From positions 683,247 through 747,246 of the forward strand of contig NW_020194575.1 of the NCBI RefSeq assembly GCF_002865645.1: a stretch of DNA of 64,000 bases, in the 5' to 3' direction. Position 1 is the stretch's first letter, and each line of letters begins with the position of its first letter. Positions 1-11,872 of the stretch are shown here, one piece after another. The translations under genes and the position numbers were made by a program. The notes below the pieces were generated by a model that was not told the DNA's origin, made no database searches, and saw only the letters and a program-made list of their open reading frames with translations. This DNA comes from Hyaloscypha bicolor E (taxonomy: Eukaryota > Ascomycota > Leotiomycetes > Helotiales > Hyaloscyphaceae).

Positions 1-1190
1 AATTAAAGACTCCTATATTCTCTAGCTAGATATAAGTATTTTAGTTCTAGTTCTGCTAGGGTTTTTACTATAGAGTAATAGTAGCGGTATTATTTTATTA
101 AAGCTAGTAAATAATATTTGTAATTATTAAAGTAATAGCTTATTAATTATTAGAATTTATCTATAGCAGAATTCCGGAAGCAGGGTTATTCGGATTCTGG
201 TTACTTCTACTTTCTCTAGTACTATATCTACTTATATTTTTAATTAGGTTATAAGAATTATTAATTAGTGGGCTTTCTTCCGGTATATTAGGAATACTAG
301 CTAGGGTAAATCCTAAAGGGGTTTTCTAATTCAAAGGTCTATTAAATCCAGAATTACTAGAGTCCGAAGATATAGGTTCGAGATTAAGAAAATATTTAAA
401 TCTATAAACGGTAGCTCTAAATATAGCTTTTATATAAATCCAGGCTTCTAGGAATTATATTACTAAATCCGGGGTACTTTCTAATCTAGCCCGGATTTAT
501 AATTATATAAGAGAAAGATCTTTCTTAATTTCTTTACTAATTTATTTAATTACTATAAAGGTTCCTAGAGAAATATAGCTTGCGAAATTATAGCCGGTTT
601 TATAGAAGGCCTTGAGTTACGTAGCGAGATCGGCAGCTCCTGGCTAGGATATACGGAAATAGGTATTCTAATTAGTAAGGACGGCTATAAGGTAATACAG
701 ATTAAGAAACTAATCGGAATTAATAGAATTTAATACTATAGGAATTCTATTTAATAGAAATAATTATAAAATAATAAAAAACGAGGGTTAGTAATAGTTA
801 AATTATATTAAGATTTATATTAAGGTAATATATATCTGGTAATAACTTACTAAAGCAATGCCTCGGTTATAGCAGAAGTAGAGGTCAGGTCTAAATCGAA
901 TTCTGGTATTCACGAATCGTGAACTAGTACTATAAGCTAGTTGCCCGAAGGCTAGTTGCTTTCTTTTTCAATAAATTAATCTAGAAAGCTAGTTTTGCAG
1001 GCATTACTACTAGATTACTAGGCAAGCTCTGGAATCTTAAGTATATTATAAAGCTTAATAAATTCTGTCTAGCGAGAAGTTACTATCTGAGTAAGGCTAA
1101 GCGAGAACGTGATTCCCTAGCAAATATATAGTCCTATAAGTAATTATTACTCTTATTTTTAATATATACATAAGTTTATAAACCTTAATA
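1..1190. repeat. RIP-degraded AT-rich DNA, unclassified
   Basis: This stretch is rich in A+T and TAG/TAA triplets on both strands and has no open frame of useful length. A few less AT-rich islands (for example around 600-700) suggest an old coding repeat that has lost its cytosines. I cannot assign it to a transposon class. It may be the left part of a neighbouring element or an independent insertion. Confidence 0.5.
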
Positions 1191-1199
1191 GTCTTAAGA

Positions 1200-3932
1200 A
1201 TAGTAATAATAATAGTAAGTTATTTTATTATTAATAAAAAAGATATATTTACTAATATATTTAATAAGTAAAAGTAAAGCTTCTAGCTAAGTCTTACAAA
1301 CGACTATAAATAGCTATTTTAATAAGTAATCTAGATAACGAGAAGAAAGCTTTATTATTAATTATTTTAAGAAATTATTATTAAACTTTATTATTAATAA
1401 TAATATTTCTTTTCGGGCTATTACTACTTCAAGCTTTAAAAAGCTAATATCTTATTTAAATTAGTAAGCTTTTATTATATTATTCTTTATTTATATATAT
1501 ACTAATATTTAATAATTAAGTACCTGCTATATACTCGAAGGCTCTTATAGATGAGCTTAATTTATGCTATATTAAAAAGAGTTTAAATATTAAAGAAAAG
1601 TTAAAAGAGAATATTAATTCTCAAGGAACTTTCTCTATTACTTTAGACGCTTATATCTTTATAAATTAAAATGCTTTTCTTGGAATTACTATATAAGTTT
1701 ATATATTCTTATAATTATTAAATAAAATTTATACTAATATATTTTTAGACATTTTATAAATAAGGATTTTAAATTAAAATCTTATTTATTAGCTATAAAA
1801 GACTTAAATAATATATACTCTAGTATTTATATGCTTTCTGTCTTATTAGAAGCTTTAAAGCAATATAATATCGAATATAATATTACTAGGTAAGTAATTT
1901 AATTTAATTTAATTTCTATTATATAATTACTAATATATTTTATTTAGTATTACTCGAGATAATACTAGCTCAAATAATACCTTATTAAAGGCTTTTATAA
2001 AGCATTATAATAAAGAAGGCATTAAATTTCAAGGAGATATTTCTTATATAGCTTAAGTATTAAATTTAATAATTTAAGATATTTTAAAAGCTCTTATTAA
2101 GAACAATTATAATACTTCTTATTCTACGGATTTATACGGATAAGAAATAAAAGAACTTAAAGATAGAGAAGAAAATAAAGAAAGAGAACAAGTAATAAGT
2201 AAGTTCTCTTTATAATTTATAAGATATTTATTAATAAATTATAGATTTATTAATTTGGAGAAAGATTAGAAAAACTATTATAGGTCTTAAATATAACCAA
2301 GAAAACCAATGGCTATTAGAAGCTCAAATTAAAGCTTTTAATATAGAAAATGCTTGATTTCCTTAACTTAGTAAGTAATTAATTTTTAATTTTTTTAATT
2401 ATTTAATTATTTAATTATTATTTAATACTAATTATTTATAGATCAAAAAACACAGTAGTCTTCGACTTATTATATATTAAAGAACTTTTTATATATATAT
2501 AAAGCTATTAAAGTAGTTATTAATAGCTCAAATTCAAAGGCTTTTAAAAATAAAAGTCTAGTTTTAACTAATATTGAAATTACTTATTTAAATAATATTT
2601 TAAATATAATTTCAATATTTATTAAAGCTATAACTAAGTTACAAGCCGAAAGTTACCCTACTATATATTATATTATACCTGAGGTATATAAAATATATAA
2701 TAAACTTAAAGATTTTAAAAAGAATTTTAAAGTAAGTCTTTTCTTAAATTCTTCCTATATTATAAATAATATTATACTAATTTTTAATAGAATAAAGCAT
2801 TTACAAATACTATTAATAAGGGTATAGCTAAGCTTCGAAAATATTATCCTAAAACAGGTGTTTTAGATAATAAAAGTAAAGCTTTATATTTGGCTTTTAT
2901 TCTTAATTCTCGGATTAAATAAGAAGAATTAACTAGTATTGGCTTATCTAGCGGTATATCTTCGGATATATATAATAGATTAAAAATAGATTATAATATA
3001 TAAGTAATTCCTTTTATTAGTTTTTAATAAATTAATAACTAATTTTTAAATTTAGATATAAATATAATTATAATATATCTTAAGCTAGATCTAATACCTC
3101 GGATATTAGTATGGCCGATTCCGATTCCGATTCCGATTCTAATAACTCGGATATATATATTACTAGTTCGTTCTCTAAAGTAGAGAACGAATTAATAACT
3201 TATTTAGAAGAAAAAAGAGAAGATAAAAAAGTAAGTAAACTTTACTTAAATTTTATTAAATAATTATCCGATATTCTTTTAATATTTTTTAATATATTAG
3301 TACTAATATATATATAGACTAAGCCCTTAGACTATTAGAAGTCTAATACTACTAGATTTCCTGTTTTAGCTTTAATAGCTAGGAAATATTTAGGAATTCC
3401 GGCTTCCTCGGCTACTAGTGAGAGGTTCTTCTCTCAAGGTGCCCTTATTATGTCTAAATTACGTAATAGACTTAATAAAAGTACTTTTGAGATAATATCT
3501 TGCTTAAAAAGCTAGGGGTTATTTAAAGATAAATTAGAAAAGGCTAAAAAAGAAGAGAAAAAAGGAGAGAAAAAAGAGAAAAATAAAGATTTTGAGGAGG
3601 ATAATTAGTTTATTGTTATAGAAAATTAGTATTTGAGTAGTCTTATATAAGTACTAACTTAGCTTATATAAGGCTGCTTAATATATACCTTGGTTCTTTT
3701 TTTATTTATTTAAATATATACTGATTTATTACAAACACGTGACTTTCACGTGACTTTCACGTGACTTTCACGTGACTTTCACGTGGTTATTCATGGTTAT
3801 TCAAGTTATTCATGAATAATTATTCTATTCTACTCAAATTATTTAAGATATTCGTTACTCTTATTTTATTCAAGTTATTCATGAATTATTCATGAATAAA
3901 TCGAATAACTTGAATAATCCTTTGACACACTG
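1200..3932 (+). mobile_element. RIP-damaged hAT-type DNA transposon, right part, with several introns
   Basis: The plus strand encodes a decayed hAT transposase. Around 1630-1700 there is a TLDAY...AFLGIT block, and after 1948 an ITRDNTSSNNT block, both characteristic of hAT catalytic regions. At 3318-3610 lies the C-terminal dimerisation domain (FPVLALIARKYLGIPASSA, then SERFFSQ and LRNRL). Conserved tryptophan positions are TAG, as expected if RIP turned TGG into TAG. GT..AG gaps consistent with introns occur at 1890-1947, 2199-2244, 2371-2441, 2732-2790 and 3231-3317. The right end is probably the terminal inverted repeat TTTGACACACTG at 3921-3932, the same end as the MITE at 30064-30980. 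Subterminal CACGTGACTTT repeats lie at 3736-3785. The left end was not found. The element cannot be active. Confidence 0.75.
3736..3785. repeat. Tandem 11-bp repeat, CACGTGACTTT
   Basis: Four full copies of CACGTGACTTT are followed by a fifth CACGTG. A second set of short palindromic words based on TTATTCATGAATAA follows up to about 3910. Position just inside the hAT terminal repeat suggests subterminal transposase-binding repeats. Each unit also contains a CACGTG E-box. Confidence 0.8.
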
Positions 3933-3994
3933 ATCTGACCTGTGAGAGGTAGTACATCTTAAAATGTGCCGTGAAAAGCAAGGTATCCTGCTTT

Positions 3995-4204
3995 TCAATC
4001 GTCTCGTGGGCGCTCTGCTTTGCATAGCACTGCAACCACCAAGACAGCAGCAAGCACATCCCTTTTATTTTCATCCTTGCCTTCAGCTTCCAAATGGAAC
4101 TTCACTTTCGTACCCCCCTTAAGACAGTAAGTCTCATAAGGGTTTCCACTATCGAATTTCCCCAACGTGCATTCCTCTCCCCAGTCCTCCACGTTCTTAG
4201 ACAT
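3995..4204 (-). CDS. Possible small ORF or gene fragment, unknown function
   Basis: A 69-residue frame begins at ATG 4204 (MSKNVEDWGEEC) and ends in a basic/acidic tail. It has two cysteines in the first half and an Ala/Val-rich hydrophobic run near the C-terminus. The frame stays open upstream to a TTG but then meets stops, so it may be the last exon of a decayed gene. It lies about 60 bp beyond the hAT element end. I recognise no family. Codon composition looks more protein-like than the opposite strand, which is the only support. Confidence 0.3.
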   Translation of the reverse strand: MSKNVEDWGEECTLGKFDSGNPYETYCLKGGTKVKFHLEAEGKDENKRDVLAAVLVVAVLCKAERPRDD

Positions 4205-4856
4205 TCTCACCCCTTTCCCCAAATATGCCGGTACAATCAAAACATTGGTCTCCCACTCGTCGCCGTTTCTTCACTGGTTCTCGGAAACGAAACCGGACAG
4301 ACTTTATGGTTTGGCGGATGAAAATGCCCGGTCCCCATCCCCACTTCGGGAAGAAATTACATCACCTCCCAGAATACATGGTTCCGCACGTTTTATATTG
4401 CATCCCTCCATGGAGTGTGGATAGTGGTGTCGGCATTCTGAAGCCTTGATTGCTGCTCCGCTGCGGTTTCTTTTTGGATTCCACGAGTAAAAGCACCTAT
4501 GCTATTTTGAGTATATGACAAGTTCGTGACGGTGAGGGGAGAGCGATCCAGGGACTCTCAAAATATATGCCAATTTGCGCACCCAGTGACTTCTACACAT
4601 GTGCGATTATCTCTTACAGAGTCCGTGGGAACATATGCTTATGTTAAAAAAGCCCTCGCGAATAACATGTAAATTATATTCATTCGCCTGTCCTATCAGG
4701 CTATGCATGCTTCCTATGCTATACAGGGCTCGAAGTGAAGAAGATCAACGATTTCTATTCTGCTAGTTTGCTAGCTGTTATCTCTGTGGTCACACCCCTG
4801 ACCTACTGTCACCCACGAGAGGAATCTCCTCCGGTCCCCACATGGAACCCAGTGGG

Positions 4857-5177
4857 TCACCACAGCATTTGGAACTGGGGTGCTCCACCTGCTCCACGAC
4901 GCCAACGGCGATCTTCATATGGTCCATAATTGCCAAAGCCGGGGCTCCACCTATCTCTCATAGCGAAGGACATTGGTCCACCGTTGAAGAACTCCGCTTG
5001 ATCTCGCCAGACGCTATTCGCCTCACGTATAAAGGGATATTGGTATTGCCGATCTGGCGGAATAAAGACATGACCATCGCCGATGCGACCGCCCCATAGG
5101 CTTCCACCTATTGGCATAGGGCCGCCTCCGTGGATGTAGTCATCCCACTCATAAAACTCTCTGCTCATACCGCTCAT
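4857..5177 (-). CDS. Small glycine- and aromatic-rich hypothetical protein
   Basis: The frame starts at ATG 5177 in a good context (AACAAGATGAG) and runs 106 codons. The protein is rich in Gly, Trp, Tyr, Arg and Pro (GGGPMPIGGSLWGG near residue 17, RRWRRGAGG near residue 90), with no signal peptide or membrane segment. Composition suggests a low-complexity or disordered cytosolic protein. The family is not recognised. The upstream region on the minus strand is AT-rich and pyrimidine-rich, compatible with a promoter and 5' UTR. An intron near the end cannot be excluded. Confidence 0.45.
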   Translation of the reverse strand: MSGMSREFYEWDDYIHGGGPMPIGGSLWGGRIGDGHVFIPPDRQYQYPFIREANSVWRDQAEFFNGGPMSFAMRDRWSPGFGNYGPYEDRRWRRGAGGAPQFQMLW

Positions 5178-5214
5178 CTTGTTTTTCTCTTGTGTTTAAG
5201 ATTAAATTGTAATG

Positions 5215-6240
5215 TTAGTAGGTAAAGTGGTTATGTTTTCTTTTGTGTTTTGGGAGATGTCGATGTTGAAGTGGATTTGGGTGGGAAGGGAGACGAGAGG
5301 GGTTTTTGTAGACAGGGCACACCAGAGGAACCTTCTGGTAAGGCCAAAAGACATCTCGAATAACATAAGAATATTCTCCTATATGTTTAGGAATACAGCG
5401 AATGCAATAAATAAGAGGGAGTAATGGTCCACATTATATTCACGTTTAGGCTCACGACTTTTATAATATTGTATTGTACTTCACAGTCTAGTCGACTAAT
5501 AATAAGATTTCCCAATCTAAATCTTTGCGAAAATCTGTTAATACTCACCTTTTACAAATATCAAGCCATAGAATTATAATTCTTTTAAAATGTGAATAAT
5601 GGGTAAGTAACTAATATTCCAGAAAAACTTAATGTGTTCTAATGTTATATGATCTCTCGCTCGACTTGAACGCTGATAACTCATCCAACCTTCTCACATT
5701 TACCAACAAAGTCAGCTTGAACACTTGCCTTTGCTGCCGCCATTTACTAGAAGTTATTAGATCCAAGGTGTAAGCTTTTAAAGTATTCAACCGCTGGGAC
5801 AAAATACATACTTAATAACACAAAAGTAAGTATATAATATTGACCCGACAAGCTTGTAATAGACACTTTTTAATATAATGTTTAGTATTGTTTTAAGAAA
5901 TAAAGGGACAGTTATGTTTTGATGCTTTCGATTCAGGTGAATCACGAAATTGGAGAGTTTCGTTGATTCGCTGGATTGTTGATTTTATTCGAACGCTTCA
6001 AGAATTTTGAGTCGCGGCTGGATTCTGAATGAAACAGTCCTGAGAGTGAACTATTTCTCATGGATGGATGCTGCAATTTCTGCGGAAAATTTGGTCTGCT
6101 AGGCATTTGCTTACGCTGGAGCAAGAGCCGAGGCTCGAAAAGGCAGGTTCACTGAGTGATCAAATTGCAAGCCGAAACTAGGGCAGGATTTTCGATGATG
6201 TTCATGCAATGACCATCTCTCCACTTATACATACAATTTT
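5215..6240. other. Intergenic, no gene seen
   Basis: Several short frames occur on both strands but none has convincing protein character. The A+T content rises between 5450 and 5900. I see no repeat ends or RNA gene. Confidence 0.5.
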
Positions 6241-6247
6241 CAAAAGG

Positions 6248-7628
6248 TTATGGCTTTTCCCGCGGCAGTGTTTGCTTATCAAGCCCTGGGTTTTGAGGAA
6301 GGGGACTCTTTCCGCTTGCTCAGTCTCTTTCCAGATAACGATGACTCCCTGTCGAGTGCACACTCCTTCACACCAGGCAGGGCTCCCAACGTCAGCCGCA
6401 TGAAGCTCTGTCTTACATATAGAGAGAATCAACTCTTAGCAGCGGAATAAATTTGAACGGCTTTCTGCTTCCGTTTACACACAACCTCCAACAAGCGCTT
6501 CGAAGATTGAGCGACGAGAGTGAGTGGTTGCGCAGTCTGTACGCTGTGGATGGACGCAATTGGCAATAATCAGTCGCATGTTTGCAAACGAAATCGCCAG
6601 GTTGCCCAAATGGGAGATATATGCACGAGCAGAGAGGGTCGTCATCTGGCTTGGTAAAGCAAGTGAGGATAGCGAGATGGCGATAGCTTTTATGCATAAA
6701 CACAGTGAACGGCTTGCGAGAAACGGTGAGTTTCTACATATGCTATCAAGTCTTGCAAGTATCCAAAGAAGAGTTTTGAAGTTATTCTGAAGGAGTTCTT
6801 GGGTCCAGAATGGGTTGATTAATGGGAAGCTGGGGATCGACTTTTGTCCAAGGCCTGGTGGCAGCGGGTTGGGTTATCCAGGAGTTTGTCGTTGCATGAG
6901 ATGCCATTTGTCACTGTGGAAAAGGCATTCATCCTTTGGTACTTGGTTGATGCTTTTGCTGTCATTCTTGAACATAGTTAGAAATAATCATTGCCTGCCC
7001 TTCTCGCCTGACTATACCAAGCCATTCTCCGAAGTCTTCATGTTCTATACAGTATCAGAAACTAGAGTATAAGGAGCCGATCTGGAGTTCCGACAACTGT
7101 TTTTGGACAAATGGACCTGGAACATCAACGAGATAACAGCGAGGTTGAGAGACGAAGGCGGATTTCAGACTTGAAACGGCACAATGTGAGATCCTGGACA
7201 AATGTGCAAATGAAATAAAGAAGCTGCTCGACAAGGTGAATACGAACAATGAATATGCTCAGCTAGAAGAAGTGCAGCAAGGCAACCTTCCAGCTTTTAT
7301 CGGTACGACTAATTATTCACTGCATCAAACATCCTTGAAGCTAATGAACTAGAAGCGGTGAATGTACCATGCGGTGAATGCATCATGCGGTGAAGAAACA
7401 TGAGGGCGCACCTCAATACTGTTCTAGAAGAGATATTTGAGTCTTACACTTGAGATGACTGGGCTAGAAGACCATATATTTGTATTCTTTGGGCTGCTTG
7501 AGCCAGAAATCTTACGTCCACAGGGAGACGGTGCTCAGACCTTTGTCGGAGCAGCGTATATTCACGGAATCACGAACGGAGAATGGCAAAAACATCATGA
7601 GCTAGGTTATATCCAAAAGAACGTGTAA
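6248..7628 (+). pseudogene. HET (heterokaryon incompatibility) domain pseudogene
   Basis: HET proteins act in fungal non-self recognition and trigger death of fused cells. The HET blocks appear in order but in different frames. YQALGFEEGDSFRLLSLFP (from about 6270) is followed, after a frame change, by HEALSYI with a TAG at 6420-6422 where Trp is normally found. Then come LWMDAIGNNQ (normally LWIDAICINQ), IYARAERVVIWLGKASEDSE (about 6628), a GWVIQEFVVA remnant of the RVWVIQE block (about 6870), and the usual C-terminal GAAYIHGITNGE (7550-7628). At least three frameshifts and a stop make it non-functional. Some damage fits RIP; the indels need another cause. Confidence 0.8.
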
Positions 7629-7732
7629 GCATTCGATGACCGCCATCAAGAGTGGTACCAGATCGAGTCGGTGGCGGTATTCAGAATTTCACCCGCAGTC
7701 TTGACCGGTTACCCTTACTGTAGTCTTATTAA

Positions 7733-8363
7733 GGGCCCGTTTCGCACAGACTCACGCAAGTTGATTGCTGGCGATTGCTAGCAACCGAATACTAACGTTC
7801 AATACTCAATGTTCAAAGCTAGTATTTGATAAATTAAAACTGTTTCGCAAGAATACAAATACTCAATAATTATTGTAATTACAGAGGTTTCAGCTCATCT
7901 CTGCTAGCGTTTTCAGCCTCTATTTTTAGCCTCACCAATCTTCCACCTTCCTTCCTTCCCTAATAATTAGCGATTACTCCCTATAATTATAGCGTCTTAA
8001 AGCCTGGACTTATTTTATCGTTAAATGGAAAAGTAACTAATAAAATAATTGCGCCTTATATTATTTACTACTAAATAAAGTAATATAAGCTATATTTTAG
8101 GAAAATCGCAAAATATAAAGCTTAGGAAAGAGTTTATGCCCTAGCGAGGCCCATAAAGGTAGCAGAAGCCGAGCATTCAACTCTCAGTATTTTGAGGTTG
8201 TTCTTGAAAAACTGAGGTTAGTATGGGGGCAGATACTGGTATCTAAATGCTAGCGTTTAATGTTATAGTATCTAAAAAAAATGCGAAACACTTATTTTGT
8301 AATATCTGAATGCTAGTATTACGATATCGGTAGTATCCGAATATTCAAGGGTTGCGAAATGGG
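7733..8363. mobile_element. MITE with GGGCCCGTTTCGCA ends (PIF/Harbinger-like)
   Basis: The left end reads GGGCCCGTTTCGCA and the right end, read inwards, GGCCCATTTCGCA. Flanking triplets are TAA on the left and TAC on the right, close to the TWA duplication of PIF/Harbinger elements. Subterminal motifs (TGTTTCGCA and GCTAGTATT) are also repeated in inverse orientation. No transposase is present in the 631 bp. Class assignment rests on the end sequence and is tentative. Confidence 0.6.
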
Positions 8364-10148
8364 CCTACAGTAAACAGCGACGAACAACTCGTAGACATGT
8401 ACACCGCAAGTGCTGCGCCACCACCTACCCAACTCGCCAGCCTTTCCCTCCATCCCCTTTATTTCCCCACATCCGCAAAATATTGTGCAATTCAAAGAAC
8501 ACTCGAATCACAACTTCACACTCGAATCATGAGGCTCCTTAACACCAAGACCCTTGAGCTCTAACCTTTCGTCCCCAATAAAGCTCCGGACTATGCCATC
8601 CTGCACTTGTGTCGCTCTGAAGTGCCCACTTTCGACGACATCACCAGTGGTCATGTCGTCCACCCAAACAGTCCCGCAAGACAAAAGCAAGCTTTCCACA
8701 AATTCCAGAGCGCTTGCGATTGGCTACGCGAGAGCGCATTTATCAGGCTCCAGGAAGCATTTTATAATCCCACGGTTGACCACACATTACTCTTGTTCAG
8801 GTGCAGTTCGAGTCACGAGAGTCAGCCTCTCCTAGCAGACAGCCCAACACACTTTTGTCAGAGACCGAATTGCACATCATGCATGTCTGGGGGAACTAAT
8901 CGCTTTACTTCGAATGCTTCATATAGCAACGTTCTGCTGACATCGAATTGGAGCGTTTACGCACATGAACAAGTAATGACAATGGTTACTCTCCCTTGTT
9001 CCTTGCTCTGCTACCCTGTGTTGGAGAAGTCAAGTCAAAGCTACAGGAGAAGCAGATTCTCATTTGCCCTTTTCCAAGCTGGCCATATCGAAAACAACGT
9101 GTTTATGCCACTTTCGCTCTCGACGATAATTCATTCCCTCGTTTGGTCGCGGAACGCTCGGTCTATCAATCACCGCTCAACTGAGCTAGTTCAAGTAAGA
9201 CTAAACACAGAATTGAAATTCAATGCTCAAAACCCCAGGATTCAAAGTCTTCGGCCGCGATTTCATGCGGGATTGCTGTTGCTGGCAACCACTTTCCCAG
9301 GTGTCTTTGCGGTTGGTCAAGGATCGGCGAAATTTGGTCTTTGAAAGAGGTATCAGAAGTCATAATACAGAAACGATGGCGTAAATAATACAGACTGTTC
9401 TCCTTTCCCACCCCTTTTGAATACTGTTCGATCAATTTTTCATCTTAGCGGGATCAGGCGTCCTCAATTTGAGGGCGATCCCCTCAACCGTTGGTACCAG
9501 CTCTCAGCGAACCCTCGAAAGAGGCACACGTAGTGGGCGCTCTCAATAGAGAGACGCTCCTCAAAATCCTTGTCATCTGCAACGAATTATTTTATCTTCT
9601 ACTGCACCACGTGCCTTCTCGTATTGAGGCGATTTTTGCACACGTCTAATCTGTCGCAAATCGTAAGCAGACCTCAACCACTGGTGCTTTTTACTAACCG
9701 TCAACACTCATCACGAAAACAGGCAAGGGTATTCCCAGGAACATGGCGCCCAATCGCGGAGCTCGGGAGCCTCGGAAAGGGTCCTTGCAGGCAGCTTTGC
9801 CCGCTTTCAGCTACTCGGTGAGACTGCACCAATTCGTTGTCAAGCTGCAAGTTGACGAATCGTGCAGGAGTGAGGCTTCTCATGCAAGACAACAAACGCC
9901 GGAACTCCTAAGGCTGCAAAAGTGTGGGGTTCAACATCTGTGGGGTCGGGGAGCAGTGAGGCTTCCCAATGTGAGGAATCATGCATATGCATGTTCTTCC
10001 ATTGGTGCCACGTACGCAGCGCAGAGCCTCCAGTGTAACCGTCCCCAAGAAATCGAATTGATTAATAACAGGTGCAAGTCACAACTCTGTTGATTGAATT
10101 ATTTCTTCCTGACCATCGAATCTCCAGAACACTACTCCGCGATCCAAT
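8364..10148. other. Intergenic, no convincing gene
   Basis: Long but low-quality frames exist on the plus strand (for example 8607-9344, no recognisable motif, odd composition). A 60-codon frame on the minus strand near 8508-8699 looks slightly more protein-like but is isolated. I see no domain, intron signals or repeats that support a gene. The final 300 bp presumably hold the promoter of the BTB gene. Confidence 0.4.
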
Positions 10149-11576
10149 ATGGCGGAACCAGTGGTTTCTGATTCTGGTGCGGCATCGGCCCAGTCAGAGA
10201 TTCGTCGCTCGTGGTACATCAAGTAAGTATCTCTCAAGACGATGTGCTCTTCCCGCCCCTAATCTTTTGTCTATAATAGATCCGTGCAAAGCGAGCGAGT
10301 CACGGTTCTCGTAGGAAGTAATCAAGACGTCTTTAGAGTGCCCTACGACCTCCTTACACAATATTCACGAGACTTCAAAAAGCTCCGCGACGCCCTGAAC
10401 GATTCGGGTGACGAAATAGCCCTCCCAGATGTCACGAAACCCACGTTCGAAGACTTTTTCATCTGGCTTCATGCGTACGAGCCGAATATCTTGCGTGCCG
10501 ACGGCAACGAGTCCGATTTCATCGACGGAGCTCTGAATCTTGCTGTCTTCGCGCAGAAATTCAAGATTTATCACCTCCGAAACCAAGCTTCTGATGTTGT
10601 TCGTGCTGCCCTCCGCGAAGGCCAGTGGAGCATCACGCCTGAAATGATATCTGCGGTATACAAAGTTGCTCCTGCAGGCTCTGCTCTCCGCCAATTGAGC
10701 TTCCTGGGCTTCGTTGCTTCTGAAGGCCAGAGCGACTCTACCGTTTGGCAAGAAGCTTTCATCGACTGTCCATCTCTTGGTTGGGATTATTTCCAGTACA
10801 AGAATGGCAATAAGATATACAGCGAGGGTATTGCGGCTGGAGGAGCCTGTCGCTTTCATGACCACTCCGACATCCCGGGCTGGGCTGTTCAGGATCTTTT
10901 TGCCTGTCCATACCCGCATGGCGCACCTCGACTGTTGCCTGGCGAGTCTGCCGTCCACGACATCATCATCAATACTCCGCGAGCTGAAGATGAGGATGCA
11001 CTAATATCTGCTGAAGATGTCGCCGAGCCAAACGTTGCAATGGAGCTTCAGCAAGTCGATGAACCAGCTGTTGAGGCTACTGTCGACCAGCCAACGGAGT
11101 CTGCTTCCGCTGCCTCCGCTGCCTCTGCGTGCTGGGCAAGTGAGACCACGGAAACTGCGCCTGTTGATACGGAGTCTCAAATATTTGGGCCACATGAGCA
11201 GCCTCTCGTCAAAGAAGTCGTGGAGGATTGGCGAATCAAGACGAAGGATGCAGAGCCTGTGGAAGTGGAAAATTTTCCCGCGGTAGATGAGTCTTTGCAA
11301 CATACTATTAGAAACGCACGGATGCAAGTTGATGAAAGCCACCCAGTGTTATCAAAGGTGACAGTAACCAGGCTGCCAACTTTGGAGGAAAAGAAGGAAC
11401 CAATCCTTGAACAAGGACCAGTCGTAGTGAAGTCACCTAATTCTGAGCACGTTGAATCAGTTCAGGATTCTGTACCAATGGCGCGAGCGGATTCTGTTAT
11501 GTCAGTTGTTGAGCAAACTGGGCCGAAAGGGAAAGGGAAAAAGAAGAAAGGCAAAAAACAATCGCAAGGTGCTTAG
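10149..11576 (+). CDS. BTB/POZ domain protein with lysine-rich tail
   Basis: Two exons (10149-10222 and 10280-11576) encode 456 aa. The start is the ATG in AATATGGCGGAACC; the 57-bp intron has GTAAGT..ATAG ends and joins codon AA|A. A BTB fold occupies roughly residues 30-115 (ERVTVLVGSNQDVFRVPYD, LLTQYSRDF, then ALPDVTKPTFEDFFIWLHA). Residues 115-250 form a helical extension common to fungal BTB proteins, ending in a cluster of His, Phe and Pro residues. The rest is acidic and low-complexity, with an Ala/Ser run near residue 290. It closes with a basic GPKGKGKKKKGKKQ tail, possibly a nuclear or nucleic-acid-binding signal. BTB domains dimerise and often recruit Cullin3 ligases, but partner and role are unknown. 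An in-frame minus-strand shadow is not real. Confidence 0.85.
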
Positions 11577-11872
11577 TTATTTATGAGGTTTGGAAATAAC
11601 ACATTGCTTTTTGAAAATAATTTTACCATGGAAGTGGCTTCAACCCAAATGTGATGAGATCCTTGGAGCTTCTTTTCTGTCCCACACCTCAAGTTTTTGA
11701 TTACTTGGGGCGTGAAGTTCGTTTACTTGGAAGCACTCTACGTCCGCTCCCAGTTTCAGCTTGGTCAATGGTAACGCTTATGACCCGGTGTGCTGTGGCC
11801 CTTGTATGAGGCATACGGACAAACATTGGCGGGCGTCTTCTCATTTCTTCAAGCTTCAATGATTGGTTCGAC

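Noticed and set aside
8607..9344. 245-codon plus-strand frame as a gene
   Set aside because: Low-quality composition, no motif, alternative frames equally open, and no supporting intron or start context.
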